Below are positions 26,414 through 34,859 of a stretch of 64,000 nt of DNA, piece after piece; position 1 is the stretch's first letter, and the number at the start of each line of letters is the position of its first letter. A model generated the notes under the pieces. That model was not told the DNA's origin and did no database searches. It saw nothing but the letters and a program-made list of their open reading frames with translations. Source of the DNA: JABCPE02 sp963516675 (GTDB lineage: Bacteria > Bacteroidota > Bacteroidia > Flavobacteriales > Weeksellaceae); assembly GCA_963516675.1 (NCBI GenBank), contig CAUQBH010000002.1, positions 62,001 through 126,000 on the forward strand, given 5' to 3'. The position numbers were made by a program, and so were the translations under genes.

Positions 26414-26486
26414 AGCGAAAAACGGGATTCGAACCCGCGACCCCAACCTTGGCAAGGTTGTGCTCTACCAACTGAGCTATTTTCGC
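26414..26486 (-). tRNA. tRNA-Gly (GCC)
   Basis: A 73-nt tRNA. The acceptor GCGAAAA pairs perfectly with TTTTCGC, with discriminator T. The D-arm is AGCTCAGTTGGTAGAGC and the anticodon GCC lies in loop TTGCCAA between ACCT-type stems. CCA is not encoded. It is 9 nt from the downstream tRNA-Leu(TAA). Confidence 0.96.
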
Positions 26487-26491
26487 AACTG

Positions 26492-26573
26492 TGCGGATGA
26501 AGGGACTCGAACCCCCACGCCTCTCGGCACCAGATCCTAAGTCTGGCGTGGCTACCAATTACACCACATCCGC
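26492..26573 (-). tRNA. tRNA-Leu (TAG)
   Basis: An 82-nt class II tRNA. The acceptor GCGGATG pairs perfectly with CATCCGC, with discriminator A. The anticodon TAG lies in loop CTTAGGA, and the long variable arm is TGCCGAGAGGCG. It is first in the operon, 5 nt before tRNA-Gly. Confidence 0.95.
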
Positions 26574-26607
26574 GGAAAAAATGAACTACTTTGTTCTTTT
26601 GTGATTG

Positions 26608-26637
26608 CAAATATACAAACTTATTTTTAATCTGCAA
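26608..26637 (-). promoter_or_regulatory. Promoter of the Leu-Gly-Leu tRNA operon
   Basis: On the minus strand, TTG (26637-26635), exactly 19 nt, then TATATTTG (26615-26608): a full Bacteroidota consensus promoter. The first tRNA begins 34 nt after the box. Confidence 0.85.
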
Positions 26638-26711
26638 GTATAAATATATATTTTTTTATTTTTTCCTTTTAAAAGAGTTTTTTAACTTTACCAGCTAAAA
26701 TTTATATTTCT

Positions 26712-27092
26712 ATGGAATTACAAGGAACAGTGAAGAAAGTATTTGAAACTCAAACTTTTCCAAGCGGTTTTCAGAAAAGAGAGATGGTGCTGCTTACAGA
26801 GGAGCAATATCCACAGCCTATCAGTATAGAGTTTTTATCTGAAAAAATATCACTTTTGGACCAAGTGTCAGAAGGAGATAAAGTAAAGATAGGAATCAAT
26901 ATCAGAGGAAGAGAATGGACTAATCCAGAGGGACAGGTAAAGTATTTTAATTCTATCACAGCATGGAGATTGGAAAAAACAGATGGAGGCAGTTTTGATG
27001 AGCCTACATACACGGCGCCTGCAGCATCACAGTCTTCTGCGGTGAATGACAATCCGTTTGATGAAGAATCAGATGATGATTTACCATTCTAA
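26712..27092 (+). CDS. DUF3127 protein with SSB-like acidic tip
   Basis: This 126-aa protein matches DUF3127, a Bacteroidota family predicted to adopt an OB-fold. The domain fills residues 1-92 (MELQGTVKKVFETQTFPSGFQKREMVL, then VKIGINIRGREWTNPEGQVKYFNSITAWRLE). A short disordered Ser/Pro linker leads to the C-terminal end FDEESDDDLPF. This domain-linker-acidic-tip plan is that of single-stranded DNA-binding protein, whose DDIPF-type tip recruits repair and replication enzymes. It is therefore a candidate ssDNA- or RNA-binding protein using the same partners; this is inference. It is monocistronic. Confidence 0.85.
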   Translation: MELQGTVKKVFETQTFPSGFQKREMVLLTEEQYPQPISIEFLSEKISLLDQVSEGDKVKIGINIRGREWTNPEGQVKYFNSITAWRLEKTDGGSFDEPTYTAPAASQSSAVNDNPFDEESDDDLPF

Positions 27093-27151
27093 ATAAAATC
27101 TTATTATAAAATAAATCCTGCTGTTTAGTGGGATTTTTTAAATTTTAATAA

Positions 27152-27796
27152 ATGTATCAATTAGATTCAGAAATTTGGTTTCCAGACCCGTATAAATATC
27201 ATCCCGAAAGAGAGATTGTAGCTGTAGGAGGAGATTTGTCTGCTCGGCGGTTGATTTTGGCTTATTCTTTGGGGATTTTTCCGTGGTTCAATGAAGGTGA
27301 TGAAATTTTTTGGTGGAGTCCTGACCCTAGATTTGTGCTTTTTCCAGAAGAGATAAAAATTTCTAAATCGATGCGAAAAATCCTGAGAAACGGCAAATTT
27401 TTTTTCACAGAAAATAAATGTTTCGAAGAAGTGATGAGAAACTGTGCAAATATTTCACGAAGAGGGCAGGATGGAACTTGGATTTCGGAGGAAATGATAA
27501 AGGCGTATACAGAACTAAATCAGCAGGGAAAAGCCAAAAGTATAGAAGTCTGGGAAAATGGGGAATTGGTAGGAGGTTTTTATGGTGTGGAAATGGGGCA
27601 TGTTTTCTGTGGAGAAAGCATGTTTAGCAAGGTGAGTAATGCCAGCAAAGCAGGATTTATTCAGTTTGTAGAAAAAAATGCTGACCGATACAAACTCATA
27701 GATTGTCAAGTTTATACGGAGCATTTGGAAAGCCTTGGAGCGAGGGAAATCCCTAAAATAGAGTTTTTGGATATTCTTCGTAAGCCTACGAATTGA
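27152..27796 (+). CDS. aat: Leucyl/phenylalanyl-tRNA--protein transferase
   Basis: Aat adds Leu or Phe to N-terminal Lys/Arg of proteins, creating N-degrons read by ClpS and the Clp machinery. The 214-aa protein shows the family's FPWFNEGDEIFWWSPDPRFV block (about 43-62), SRRGQDGTWISEEMIKAY (about 101-118), and GVEMGHVFCGESMFSKVSNASK (about 149-170). It ends convergently with the exonuclease gene, overlapping 11 nt. clpC elsewhere in the window is a possible downstream unfoldase; no clpS or clpA is seen here. Confidence 0.95.
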   Translation: MYQLDSEIWFPDPYKYHPEREIVAVGGDLSARRLILAYSLGIFPWFNEGDEIFWWSPDPRFVLFPEEIKISKSMRKILRNGKFFFTENKCFEEVMRNCANISRRGQDGTWISEEMIKAYTELNQQGKAKSIEVWENGELVGGFYGVEMGHVFCGESMFSKVSNASKAGFIQFVEKNADRYKLIDCQVYTEHLESLGAREIPKIEFLDILRKPTN

Positions 27797-29009
27797 TTTT
27801 GATAATCTTAAATTCTCCTTTGAGATAGGCTATCTGCATCTCGTTTTTTATTTCTTTGGGAAGTGTGGTAACAGGAATGGTAAGTTTTAGGATTTTTTCC
27901 CAAGAGAGCGTCTGGTGGTAGAGTTCATAGAAACCATAGCCGATGAATTTCCCGCCTTTGAAAGCCAGAAAAGAATGCTCGCTGAGTTTTCTTCCTTGTC
28001 CTATCCACAGTTCGTTCCTTCCAGCGAACGAAATTTTCTTTTTCAAGGCTTTATAATCTAAATTTTCTTTTTGTAGAATTGACAATAATTTTTCGGCTTG
28101 AGAAGGATATTTGAAATTAAATAAATCCGTTTCGTTTTCATTCTTTTTAGATGAAGAAACGAAGAAAGAGCCTGTCTGCGGGCTGTATCTTATAGCGAAA
28201 GGTTTAGAAGTATTTCTTTTTACTTTTTTTTCTTTCAGCATCAGCTGGGCGATGATGTCCGTGCCAGTGAACTTGTAGTAGATTTGCTCTACATTTTTCT
28301 GAAACTGAATGTTTCTTTTGGATTTAGAGTTTAAAATTCCCTTTGCAGACTTGTAAATATTGTCGCTGAAATCACAGAAAATGATTTTTCCTGCTTTATC
28401 TTGTAGGTAGAAAATCCCTTTTTCAGAAGGCAGATTTTCAGTAAGTTCGTTGATTTTATTGATATAGAGTTTGGATTGTGTTTCTTCTTGATGCTGTTGA
28501 ATAATCTGGTTTTCAGCGTCTTTGGAGATTAGAAGTTTAAATAAATCCAATGTCGCTCTGGCATCACCGCCAGCACGATGAGCATCTGAAAGCGGGATGC
28601 CCACAGATTTACAAAGTTTCCCAAGCGAATAACTTTCTACATCGGGAATCAGTTTTTTGGCTAATGGAAGGGTGTCTATGGTATTAATTTTAAAATTAAA
28701 TCCCAATCTTCGGAAAGACTGGCGCAGCATACGGTAGTCAAACTCTACATTGTGTCCCACGAGCGTGGTGTTTTCGGTCATTTCTATTACTCGTTTCGCT
28801 ATCTCATGGAATTTTGGTGCTCTTTTGACCATTTTAGGCGTTATCCCAGTGAGTTTTTGAACATATTGGGTAATTTCGGCTTCGGGATTAACGAGCGTGA
28901 TGAACTGGTCTACCACCTCATGCCCATCATAAACAAAAATAGCGAGTTCTATGATGCATTCTTCTCTGAAACCTGCGCCGTTACTTTCTATATCTATTAC
29001 CGAATACAT
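27786..29009 (-). CDS. DEDDh exonuclease (Pol III epsilon-like) with degenerate GIY-YIG domain
   Basis: This 407-aa protein has two domains. The N-terminal 165 residues are a DEDDh 3'-5' exonuclease of the DnaQ type: VIDIESNG with D and E, GHNVEFDYRML, and SDAHRAGGDARATLDL with the catalytic His and Asp. Residues about 195-280 resemble the UvrC/Cho GIY-YIG domain (LPSEKGIFYLQDKAGKIIF), but the second motif tyrosine and the catalytic Arg position do not match (FCDFSDNIYKS), so nuclease activity of this part is doubtful. About 110 more residues follow. Such fusions occur across Bacteroidota and suggest repair rather than replication proofreading. The start is ATG 29009; TTG 29024 overlaps no box but adds no conserved residues. 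A TATCTTTG box lies 20 nt upstream. Confidence 0.88.
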   Translation of the reverse strand: MYSVIDIESNGAGFREECIIELAIFVYDGHEVVDQFITLVNPEAEITQYVQKLTGITPKMVKRAPKFHEIAKRVIEMTENTTLVGHNVEFDYRMLRQSFRRLGFNFKINTIDTLPLAKKLIPDVESYSLGKLCKSVGIPLSDAHRAGGDARATLDLFKLLISKDAENQIIQQHQEETQSKLYINKINELTENLPSEKGIFYLQDKAGKIIFCDFSDNIYKSAKGILNSKSKRNIQFQKNVEQIYYKFTGTDIIAQLMLKEKKVKRNTSKPFAIRYSPQTGSFFVSSSKKNENETDLFNFKYPSQAEKLLSILQKENLDYKALKKKISFAGRNELWIGQGRKLSEHSFLAFKGGKFIGYGFYELYHQTLSWEKILKLTIPVTTLPKEIKNEMQIAYLKGEFKIIKINS

Positions 29010-29114
29010 TTTACCATCAATCAAAGCTGCAAAGATAAAGTTTTAATGATAAATGGTCAATGTTTGGTAAGTGTCCCAGCTTTATTTTGGCAGGTTCTTT
29101 TTATTTATTAAAAA

Positions 29115-29145
29115 TAAATTCCCTCCGAAATGAAGGGAATTTTAA
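29115..29145 (-). terminator. Terminator of the DUF853 gene
   Basis: The minus-strand stem AATTCCCT/AGGGAATT is followed by a T-rich run, just past the stop. Confidence 0.75.
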
Positions 29146-29153
29146 ATAAAAAA

Positions 29154-30707
29154 TTATTTTTTTGAACCTTTGGTGGTCTTTTTCAGTCCTATCATTCCCA
29201 TGATGGCTTTTGCGCCCTCTCTCATTAGGGTTTTTCCGAAAGTCTGTATCATGGGGCTTCCTAAGATACTTTCAAACATAGACGGCTCTTCCTTGGCAGG
29301 TTTGCTCTGCTGAGGTTTGTTGGTTTCTGTATTCACGGAATCTCCCTGCTCTTCATTCATTCTTTGTAATAAAATTTCGTAAGCAGATTCTTTATCAACA
29401 GTTTGGTTGTATTTTCTTACCAATTCAGACTGGTTTACAAGATTGTCAATCTCCTCTGGAGACAAGATGTCCATTCTACTTTCTGGTGAAATTAGATAAG
29501 TGTGAACCAGCGGCGTAGGGATTCCTTTTTCGTCTAATGCCGTTACGAAAGCCTCTCCGATTCCTAGGGACTGGATAAGTTCACTCGCTTTATAAAACTC
29601 ACTCATAGGGTAGTTTTCCACAGCTTTGGAGATTTCTTTTTTGTCTTTTGCAGTAAATCCTCTTAGGGCGTGCTGTATTTTTAGTCCCAGCTGACTCAAA
29701 ACAGATTCTGGAATATCGCCAGGCACCTGCGTGATGAAATAAATTCCCACCCCTTTAGAACGGATAAGTTTTACCATTGTTTCTATCTGTTCTAAAAGCA
29801 CTTTTGGCGCATCTTTAAAGATTAAATGAGCTTCGTCTATGAAAACAGCCAATTTAGGTTTATCTAGGTCACCTGCTTCTGGAAGTGTCAAATATATCTC
29901 AGCAAAAAGCGACAAAATAAAAGTAGAGAACAGGGCAGGCTTGTTTTGTATATCTACTACACGAAGGATATTTACTACGCCCTTTTCATTTCTGGTTTTT
30001 AGCAAGTCTAAAACATCAAAGCTAGGTTCTCCGAAGATTTGTGTAGCGCCTTGTTGTTCCAGTGCTACGATGCTTCTCAGGATAGCGCCTAATGATGCAG
30101 GAGCGATAGAGCCATAGCCGTTGGCAAGTTCTTTTTTACCTTGTTCATTATCAGTTACATATTGTAATACTTTTTTTAAGTCCTCTAAGTCTATCAGAGG
30201 AAGACCTTTGTCATCACAATATTTGAAAACAATAGACATGATGCTGGTCTGTGTATCGTTTAGCCCTAGAATTTTACTCAAAAGCACAGGTCCAAATTCA
30301 GTAACAGTAGCTCTAAGTTTTACTCCTTTCTCGGCAGAGAGAGACATTAGCTCCACAGGGAAAGCCTGTGGCTGGTATGGTAGTTTGGTTTTATCATATC
30401 TTTCTTGGATACGGCTGTTCATTTCTCCTGTGGCTGCTATTCCAGAAAGGTCTCCCTTGATATCCATTACCAAAGAAGATATGCCATGATGTGAGAGCTG
30501 CTCTACGAAGGCTTGTAGTGTTTTGGTTTTTCCTGTTCCTGTTGCTCCAGCGATGAGACCATGTCTGTTGATGGTTCGCAGAGGGATATTTACATCTACT
30601 TCAGGGATGACTTCTCCATCCAAAATCCCCTTTCCTAGAGTAAAGAAATCCCCTTTTGCAGTGTAGCGAGGCGTAGTTTCTGCTATAAATTTTTCCTTTT
30701 TTGACAT
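29154..30707 (-). CDS. HerA-like ATPase, DUF853 (YjgR) family
   Basis: This 517-aa P-loop ATPase is of the FtsK/HerA superfamily. Walker A is GATGTGKTKTL (about 54-64) and Walker B LAVFIDEAHLIF (about 290). The arginine-finger-side block FITQVPGDIPESVLSQLGLKIQHALRGFT follows near 325. The order matches helicase HerA-like C-terminal/DUF853 proteins such as YjgR, whose role is unknown. A low-complexity Gln/Pro/Lys linker (about 440-475) precedes a C-terminal helix (ESILGSPMIQTFGKTLMREGAKAIMGMI) and a Lys-rich end. No NurA-like nuclease is adjacent; the upstream exonuclease is in a separate unit beyond a terminator. Confidence 0.88.
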   Translation of the reverse strand: MSKKEKFIAETTPRYTAKGDFFTLGKGILDGEVIPEVDVNIPLRTINRHGLIAGATGTGKTKTLQAFVEQLSHHGISSLVMDIKGDLSGIAATGEMNSRIQERYDKTKLPYQPQAFPVELMSLSAEKGVKLRATVTEFGPVLLSKILGLNDTQTSIMSIVFKYCDDKGLPLIDLEDLKKVLQYVTDNEQGKKELANGYGSIAPASLGAILRSIVALEQQGATQIFGEPSFDVLDLLKTRNEKGVVNILRVVDIQNKPALFSTFILSLFAEIYLTLPEAGDLDKPKLAVFIDEAHLIFKDAPKVLLEQIETMVKLIRSKGVGIYFITQVPGDIPESVLSQLGLKIQHALRGFTAKDKKEISKAVENYPMSEFYKASELIQSLGIGEAFVTALDEKGIPTPLVHTYLISPESRMDILSPEEIDNLVNQSELVRKYNQTVDKESAYEILLQRMNEEQGDSVNTETNKPQQSKPAKEEPSMFESILGSPMIQTFGKTLMREGAKAIMGMIGLKKTTKGSKK

Positions 30708-30756
30708 TATTTATGATTTTAGGGTCTAAAAATAAAAAAGAATTTATAAAATAACT

Positions 30757-30788
30757 AAAAAAGGAGATAGAAATTTCTATCTCCTTTA
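30757..30788 (-). terminator. Terminator of the outer-membrane barrel gene
   Basis: The near-perfect palindrome AAGGAGATAGAAATTTCTATCTCCTT is followed on the minus strand by T6. Confidence 0.8.
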
Positions 30789-30806
30789 TGTTGGTTTATT
30801 ATTTTC

Positions 30807-31322
30807 TTAGAATTTGTAAGTGATACCAATTTTACCACCAGATACATTACCACCACCACCTTCTAGGTTGATACCGAAGTTTTTAGTAAAGAAGTAACGA
30901 CCACCAATCTGCGCAGCAATTCCTAAACCAGAAGCGTAATTTCCATTATAAACGAAATCTCCATCACCATTATATTTGTGAGTCCAGTGATAGTATCCTA
31001 CAGAAAGACCTGCATAAAGATCAAACTCAGAAGGAAGTCTTAATATTCTGTTGAAGTGGTAGTTACCATTAGCGGAAATACTAAAAACAGAGTGTTTCCA
31101 TTCATAGATATACCAAGTTTCTTTTTTAGAACGATAAGAAGCTTCCGCTCCAATAGTAAAGTCTCTTGCAATTCCATAGTCTACACCTACTATTACAGGA
31201 ATCCCCCAGCTAGAAATCCCTATTCCAGCATTAATTTGTACATTATTTTGTTCCAAAGTTCCTTGTGCAGATGCTGTAGCAACAGCAAAAAATAAAGACG
31301 CACATGCTAAAATCTTTTTCAT
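30807..31322 (-). CDS. Small outer-membrane beta-barrel protein
   Basis: This 171-aa protein has a signal peptide (MKKILACASLFFAVATASAQ) and about eight amphipathic strands rich in Gly, Tyr and aromatic residues. Examples are VQINAGIGISSWGIPVIVG, FTIGAEASYRSKKETWYI, FDLYAGLSVGYYHW and a Gly-rich GINLEGGGGNVSGGKIGITYKF end with the C-terminal aromatic typical of outer-membrane barrels. It resembles the OmpA/OmpX-type 8-stranded barrel family of Bacteroidota. Function unknown. A TATCTTTG box (31355-31362, minus strand) lies 32 nt upstream, indicating its own promoter. Confidence 0.8.
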   Translation of the reverse strand: MKKILACASLFFAVATASAQGTLEQNNVQINAGIGISSWGIPVIVGVDYGIARDFTIGAEASYRSKKETWYIYEWKHSVFSISANGNYHFNRILRLPSEFDLYAGLSVGYYHWTHKYNGDGDFVYNGNYASGLGIAAQIGGRYFFTKNFGINLEGGGGNVSGGKIGITYKF

Positions 31323-31445
31323 AAAAAATAAAATTTAAATTTTTAAAACAGGGACAAAGATATACATATTTTTTAGATAGAAAAATATTTTGTATCAAAA
31401 TAATATTTATAACTTTATAAAATGTAAAAAATAAATTTTATAGTT

Positions 31446-32186
31446 ATGGACAAAATAAAAAATCACATCGGGCTGATTGTCATTTCAGCTGCAATAGTTT
31501 TTTCTACTTTTTTGGCTGCTAATGCTTTTAAAAATAGAAACTCAAATAATGACACTATCAATGTTACAGGGCTTGGTAGTAAGGACTTTGAGTCCGACCT
31601 TATTGTATGGAATAGTTCTTTTACAAAGAAAAGTGCGGATTTGAAAACTGCCTATGCTTCATTAGAAAAAGACAGGGATGCTCTCAAAAATTATCTATTG
31701 TCTAAAGGCGTGAAAGAAAAAGAAATCGTGTTTTCTTCGGTAGGAATTTCTAAAGATTTTGATAGAACTTATGATGAGTATCAGAATGTTCGTTCAGAAG
31801 TATTTACAGGATACACACTGAAACAGAATGTGCAGGTGGAGAGCAAAGAAGTGGAAAAAATAGAGAATATCTCACGCCAAGTTACCGAGCTTATCAATTC
31901 TGGTGTGGAGCTGTACTCTGAGCAGCCAGAATATTACTATACTAAATTAGCCGAGCTAAAACTAAAAATGATAGCTGAAGCAACCAAAGATGCGAAACTT
32001 CGTGCTGAAAAAATTGCAGAAAACGCAGGAGCAAAACTTGGTGATTTGAAAAAATCTGAAATGGGAGTTTTCCAGATTATTGCACAGAATTCTTCAGAGG
32101 ACTATTCTTGGGGAGGCTCGTTCAATACATCTTCTAAAAAGAAGACGGCTAACATCACTATGAAGCTCTCCTACAATATTAGATAA
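31446..32186 (+). CDS. SIMPL (DUF541) domain protein
   Basis: This 246-aa protein has one N-terminal hydrophobic helix (about 8-28) that acts as signal or anchor, then a SIMPL/DUF541 domain (about 36-244). Landmarks are NDTINVTGLGSKDFESDLIVW, KNYLLSKGVKEKEIVFSSVGI, GYTLKQNVQVES, and the helical AEATKDAKLRAEKIAENAGAKLGDL block. Proteins of this family are periplasmic or surface-exposed, some (BP26/OMP28) form large channel-like rings, and the general function is unsettled. It is followed closely by mtaB, which has its own -7 box. Confidence 0.87.
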   Translation: MDKIKNHIGLIVISAAIVFSTFLAANAFKNRNSNNDTINVTGLGSKDFESDLIVWNSSFTKKSADLKTAYASLEKDRDALKNYLLSKGVKEKEIVFSSVGISKDFDRTYDEYQNVRSEVFTGYTLKQNVQVESKEVEKIENISRQVTELINSGVELYSEQPEYYYTKLAELKLKMIAEATKDAKLRAEKIAENAGAKLGDLKKSEMGVFQIIAQNSSEDYSWGGSFNTSSKKKTANITMKLSYNIR

Positions 32187-32192
32187 ATTTCA

Positions 32193-32200
32193 TACCTTTG
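32193..32200 (+). promoter_or_regulatory. mtaB -7 box (TACCTTTG)
   Basis: This TAnnTTTG match is 17 nt before the mtaB ATG, just after the SIMPL gene stop. Confidence 0.45.
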
Positions 32201-32217
32201 CGGTTTTCAGATTATTT

Positions 32218-33567
32218 ATGACAAATACAAGTCCGAAAACAGTAGCATTTCATACACTCGGGTGTAAACTTAATTTTGCAGAAACATCTACTATTGCGCG
32301 TCAGCTTATAGGGGCGGGATATGAGAAAGTGGAGTTCGATGACCCTGCACAAGTCTATGTAATCAATACATGCTCGGTAACGGATAATGCCGATAAAGAG
32401 TGCAAGTTTCATGTGAAACGAGCAGTGAAGGCCAATCCTGATGGATTGGTGGTGGTTTTGGGATGCTATGCACAGCTGAAACCAGAGGAAATTTCTGCTA
32501 TAGAAGGTGTGGATTTAGTCTTAGGAGCGAAGGAGAAATTTAATTTGCTTAATTTCCTTGATGATTTAAGGAAGTCCGAAAGCTCTGCGCAGGTTCACTC
32601 TTGTGAAATAGAAGATGCAGATTTCTTTATAGGTTCTTATTCTATTGGAGACAGGACTCGTGCCTTTCTGAAAGTTCAGGATGGATGTGATTACAAATGT
32701 ACCTATTGTACAATTCCTATGGCGAGAGGGATTTCTCGCTCTGATACGATAGAAAATATTGTCAAAAATGCCCAGCAGATCGCCCAGCAGGATATTAAGG
32801 AAATAGTCCTCACGGGAGTGAATATTGGTGATTATGGAAAGGGCGAATTTGGGAATAAAAAACATGAACATACATTTTTGGATTTAGTGACAGCACTAAA
32901 TGAAGTGGATGGCATCGAACGAATCCGAATTTCTTCCATAGAGCCTAATTTGTTGAAAGATGAAACCATAGAACTTGTGGCAAAGAGCAAGAGTTTTGTG
33001 CCGCATTTTCATATTCCGTTGCAGTCGGGCTCAGATGAGATTTTGAAAAAAATGAAACGCCGCTATCTCACGGCTCTCTATACCAGCCGAGTGAATAAGA
33101 TAAGGGAAATCCTGCCTGATGCAGCTATCGGTGTGGATGTAATCGTAGGTTTCCCAGGTGAGACTGAGGAGAAGTTCTTGGAAACTTATAACTTTTTAGC
33201 GGAGTTGCCAATCAGCTACTTACATGTATTTACATATTCTGAAAGGGACAATACGGAGGCGGTTAGCATGGAGGGTGTGGTTCCTATTTCGGAGAGAAAG
33301 AGAAGGAATAAAATGCTCAGAATTCTTTCTGAGAAGAAAAAAATGGCTTTCTACCAAACACAATTAGGCAAAGTTCTGCCTGTTCTTTGGGAGCATGAAG
33401 AGAAAAACGGAATGATGTTTGGCTTTACGGATAACTATGTCAGAGTTCAAAAACCATATGACGAAAAGTCCGTGAATAAAGTAGAAAGAGTGAAATTAGA
33501 AAAAATTTCAAAGGAAGGGAATGTAGTGGTTTCTAGTTCTTTTGAGGAATTTTTAACAAAAGTTTAA
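32218..33567 (+). CDS. mtaB: tRNA t6A37 C2-methylthiotransferase
   Basis: MtaB adds a methylthio group to N6-threonylcarbamoyl-adenosine 37 of tRNAs reading ANN codons, using two Fe-S clusters. The 449-aa protein has the UPF0004 domain (cluster II Cys in TLGCKLNF, NTCSVTDNADKEC and VLGCYAQ, all within 1-90), then radical SAM CxxxCxxC as DGCDYKCTYCTIP (about 157-169). IPLQSGSDEILKKMKRRY matches the MiaB/MtaB core, and a C-terminal TRAM-like region follows. The GCKLN signature separates MtaB (e-MtaB/YqeV) from MiaB and RimO. Confidence 0.93.
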   Translation: MTNTSPKTVAFHTLGCKLNFAETSTIARQLIGAGYEKVEFDDPAQVYVINTCSVTDNADKECKFHVKRAVKANPDGLVVVLGCYAQLKPEEISAIEGVDLVLGAKEKFNLLNFLDDLRKSESSAQVHSCEIEDADFFIGSYSIGDRTRAFLKVQDGCDYKCTYCTIPMARGISRSDTIENIVKNAQQIAQQDIKEIVLTGVNIGDYGKGEFGNKKHEHTFLDLVTALNEVDGIERIRISSIEPNLLKDETIELVAKSKSFVPHFHIPLQSGSDEILKKMKRRYLTALYTSRVNKIREILPDAAIGVDVIVGFPGETEEKFLETYNFLAELPISYLHVFTYSERDNTEAVSMEGVVPISERKRRNKMLRILSEKKKMAFYQTQLGKVLPVLWEHEEKNGMMFGFTDNYVRVQKPYDEKSVNKVERVKLEKISKEGNVVVSSSFEEFLTKV

Positions 33568-33632
33568 CCTCTATTGTCATTACAAAGGAGGAAGTTTTTT
33601 TATTTTAGTGGATTGAATTTTCTTAAAATATT

Positions 33633-34346
33633 ATGTCACAAAAAAGCACATACGGCGACAATGTCATCTCTCTGAGAGATGTGAAAATAGTTCAGAAGAA
33701 TTTTACAGTTCTTTCTAATGTTAATCTAACCATAAAAAAAGGTAAGTTTAATTATCTCATTGGGAAAACAGGTTCTGGAAAAAGTAGCCTTCTCAAGGTT
33801 CTTTATGGGCATCTTCCACTCCGCGAGGGAGAAGGAGAGGTGGTAGGTTTTGATTTGACAAAACTGAAAGTATCCCGCATTCCTGATTTGAGAAGAAAAC
33901 TAGGAATTATTTTTCAGGATTTTCAGTTGCTTATGGATAGAACGGTAGAAAAAAATCTTCTTTTCGTTTTAGAAGCCACAGGCTGGAAAGATAGAAGTCT
34001 AATGGAGGAGAGAATAGATGATGTTCTCAGCAGTGTAGGAATGAAAACCAAAAAACACAAAATGCCTCACGAATTGTCTGGTGGAGAGCAGCAGCGTGTA
34101 GCTATAGCAAGAGCTTTGCTGAATCACCCCGAGCTTATCTTGGCGGACGAGCCTACGGGAAACCTAGACCCAGAGACTTCTAATGATATTATGACTTTGC
34201 TAAGACAAGTGTCTGAGGAGAGAAATTGTGCAGTGCTGATGGCGACACATGATTATCATTTGATACAGAATTTCCCAGGGCAGGCTATCCGTTGTGAAGA
34301 TGGGACAGTATCTGTTTTGCAGGATACAAGTATACTTTTTGAATAA
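33633..34346 (+). CDS. ftsE: FtsE-like ABC ATPase
   Basis: This 237-aa ABC ATPase has Walker A IGKTGSGKSSL (about 44-54), Q-loop in IIFQDFQLLMDRTVEKNL, signature LSGGEQQRVAIARALL (about 149-164), Walker B LILADEPTGNLDPE and switch His in MATHDYH. The DRTVEKNL stretch and small size fit FtsE, which with FtsX activates peptidoglycan hydrolases at the division site. No ftsX is adjacent; in Bacteroidota the two are often apart, but other exporter ATPases (LolD-like) are possible. Confidence 0.82.
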   Translation: MSQKSTYGDNVISLRDVKIVQKNFTVLSNVNLTIKKGKFNYLIGKTGSGKSSLLKVLYGHLPLREGEGEVVGFDLTKLKVSRIPDLRRKLGIIFQDFQLLMDRTVEKNLLFVLEATGWKDRSLMEERIDDVLSSVGMKTKKHKMPHELSGGEQQRVAIARALLNHPELILADEPTGNLDPETSNDIMTLLRQVSEERNCAVLMATHDYHLIQNFPGQAIRCEDGTVSVLQDTSILFE

Positions 34347-34500
34347 AAACTTTAAATTCAACTTTCTTCAATAAAAATCAAATTTAATTAGTTAAATGGT
34401 GTTAAATTGTATAAAAATTTAGTTAAAATACAAATTTGATACAATATCATTAATAAATGCTCGTTCTTGATATTAGTAACCAATTAAATTTTTAAGTATC

Positions 34501-34767
34501 ATGAAAAAGTTAGTTTTTGCAAGTTTATTCCTTGCGTTAGGAACATTCGCAGTAAATGCACAGTCTACTCCATCAAAAAAGAAAGCAGAGCCTTCTAAGA
34601 AAGCGGCTAAACAATCGCCTAAAAAATCAGCTCAGCCTGGTGAAGCAGAACACGCTGTTCCTGCTGTTCCTGAAAATGTAAGTCATCCTTCAGTGGATAA
34701 AGAGCAACCAAAACAAAAGGAATCAGAGGATAAAAAGGAGGAACATCCTGTAAATCCACAGAAATAG
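34501..34767 (+). CDS. Small secreted Lys/Pro/Glu-rich protein
   Basis: This 88-aa protein was not matched to a family. Residues 1-20 form a signal peptide ending NAQ. The mature 68 residues are almost entirely Lys, Pro, Ser, Ala and Glu (PSKKKAEPSKKAAKQSPKK, then EQPKQKESEDKKEE) and should be disordered, basic first and more acidic later. It has one Val/Pro stretch (HAVPAVPENVSHP). It is monocistronic: a 150-nt AT-rich leader with no recognised motif lies upstream and a strong terminator follows. A periplasmic, cell-envelope-binding role is plausible but unsupported. Confidence 0.65.
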   Translation: MKKLVFASLFLALGTFAVNAQSTPSKKKAEPSKKAAKQSPKKSAQPGEAEHAVPAVPENVSHPSVDKEQPKQKESEDKKEEHPVNPQK

Positions 34768-34786
34768 ATTTTATTGTTTATCATAG

Positions 34787-34820
34787 ATAGCCACTTCTGA
34801 AAAAGAAGTGGCTATTTTTT
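34787..34820 (+). terminator. Terminator before gltX
   Basis: The 12-bp stem ATAGCCACTTCT/AGAAGTGGCTAT with loop GAAAA runs into T6. Confidence 0.9.
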
Positions 34821-34833
34821 ATGGGTAAATTCT

Positions 34834-34841
34834 TATCTTTG
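34834..34841 (+). promoter_or_regulatory. gltX -7 box (TATCTTTG)
   Basis: This perfect TAnnTTTG is 18 nt before the gltX ATG, right after the preceding terminator. Confidence 0.6.
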
Positions 34842-34859
34842 CGCCCAAAGTTTTAAAAG

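Noticed and set aside
26307..26637. Minus-strand open frames of about 84 codons across the tRNA cluster
   Set aside because: They are read-through of three tRNA genes; the cloverleaf structures explain the sequence fully.
34347..34500. AT-rich leader before the small Lys/Pro-rich gene, checked for a riboswitch or small RNA
   Set aside because: No stable GC-containing stem or conserved riboswitch core was found.
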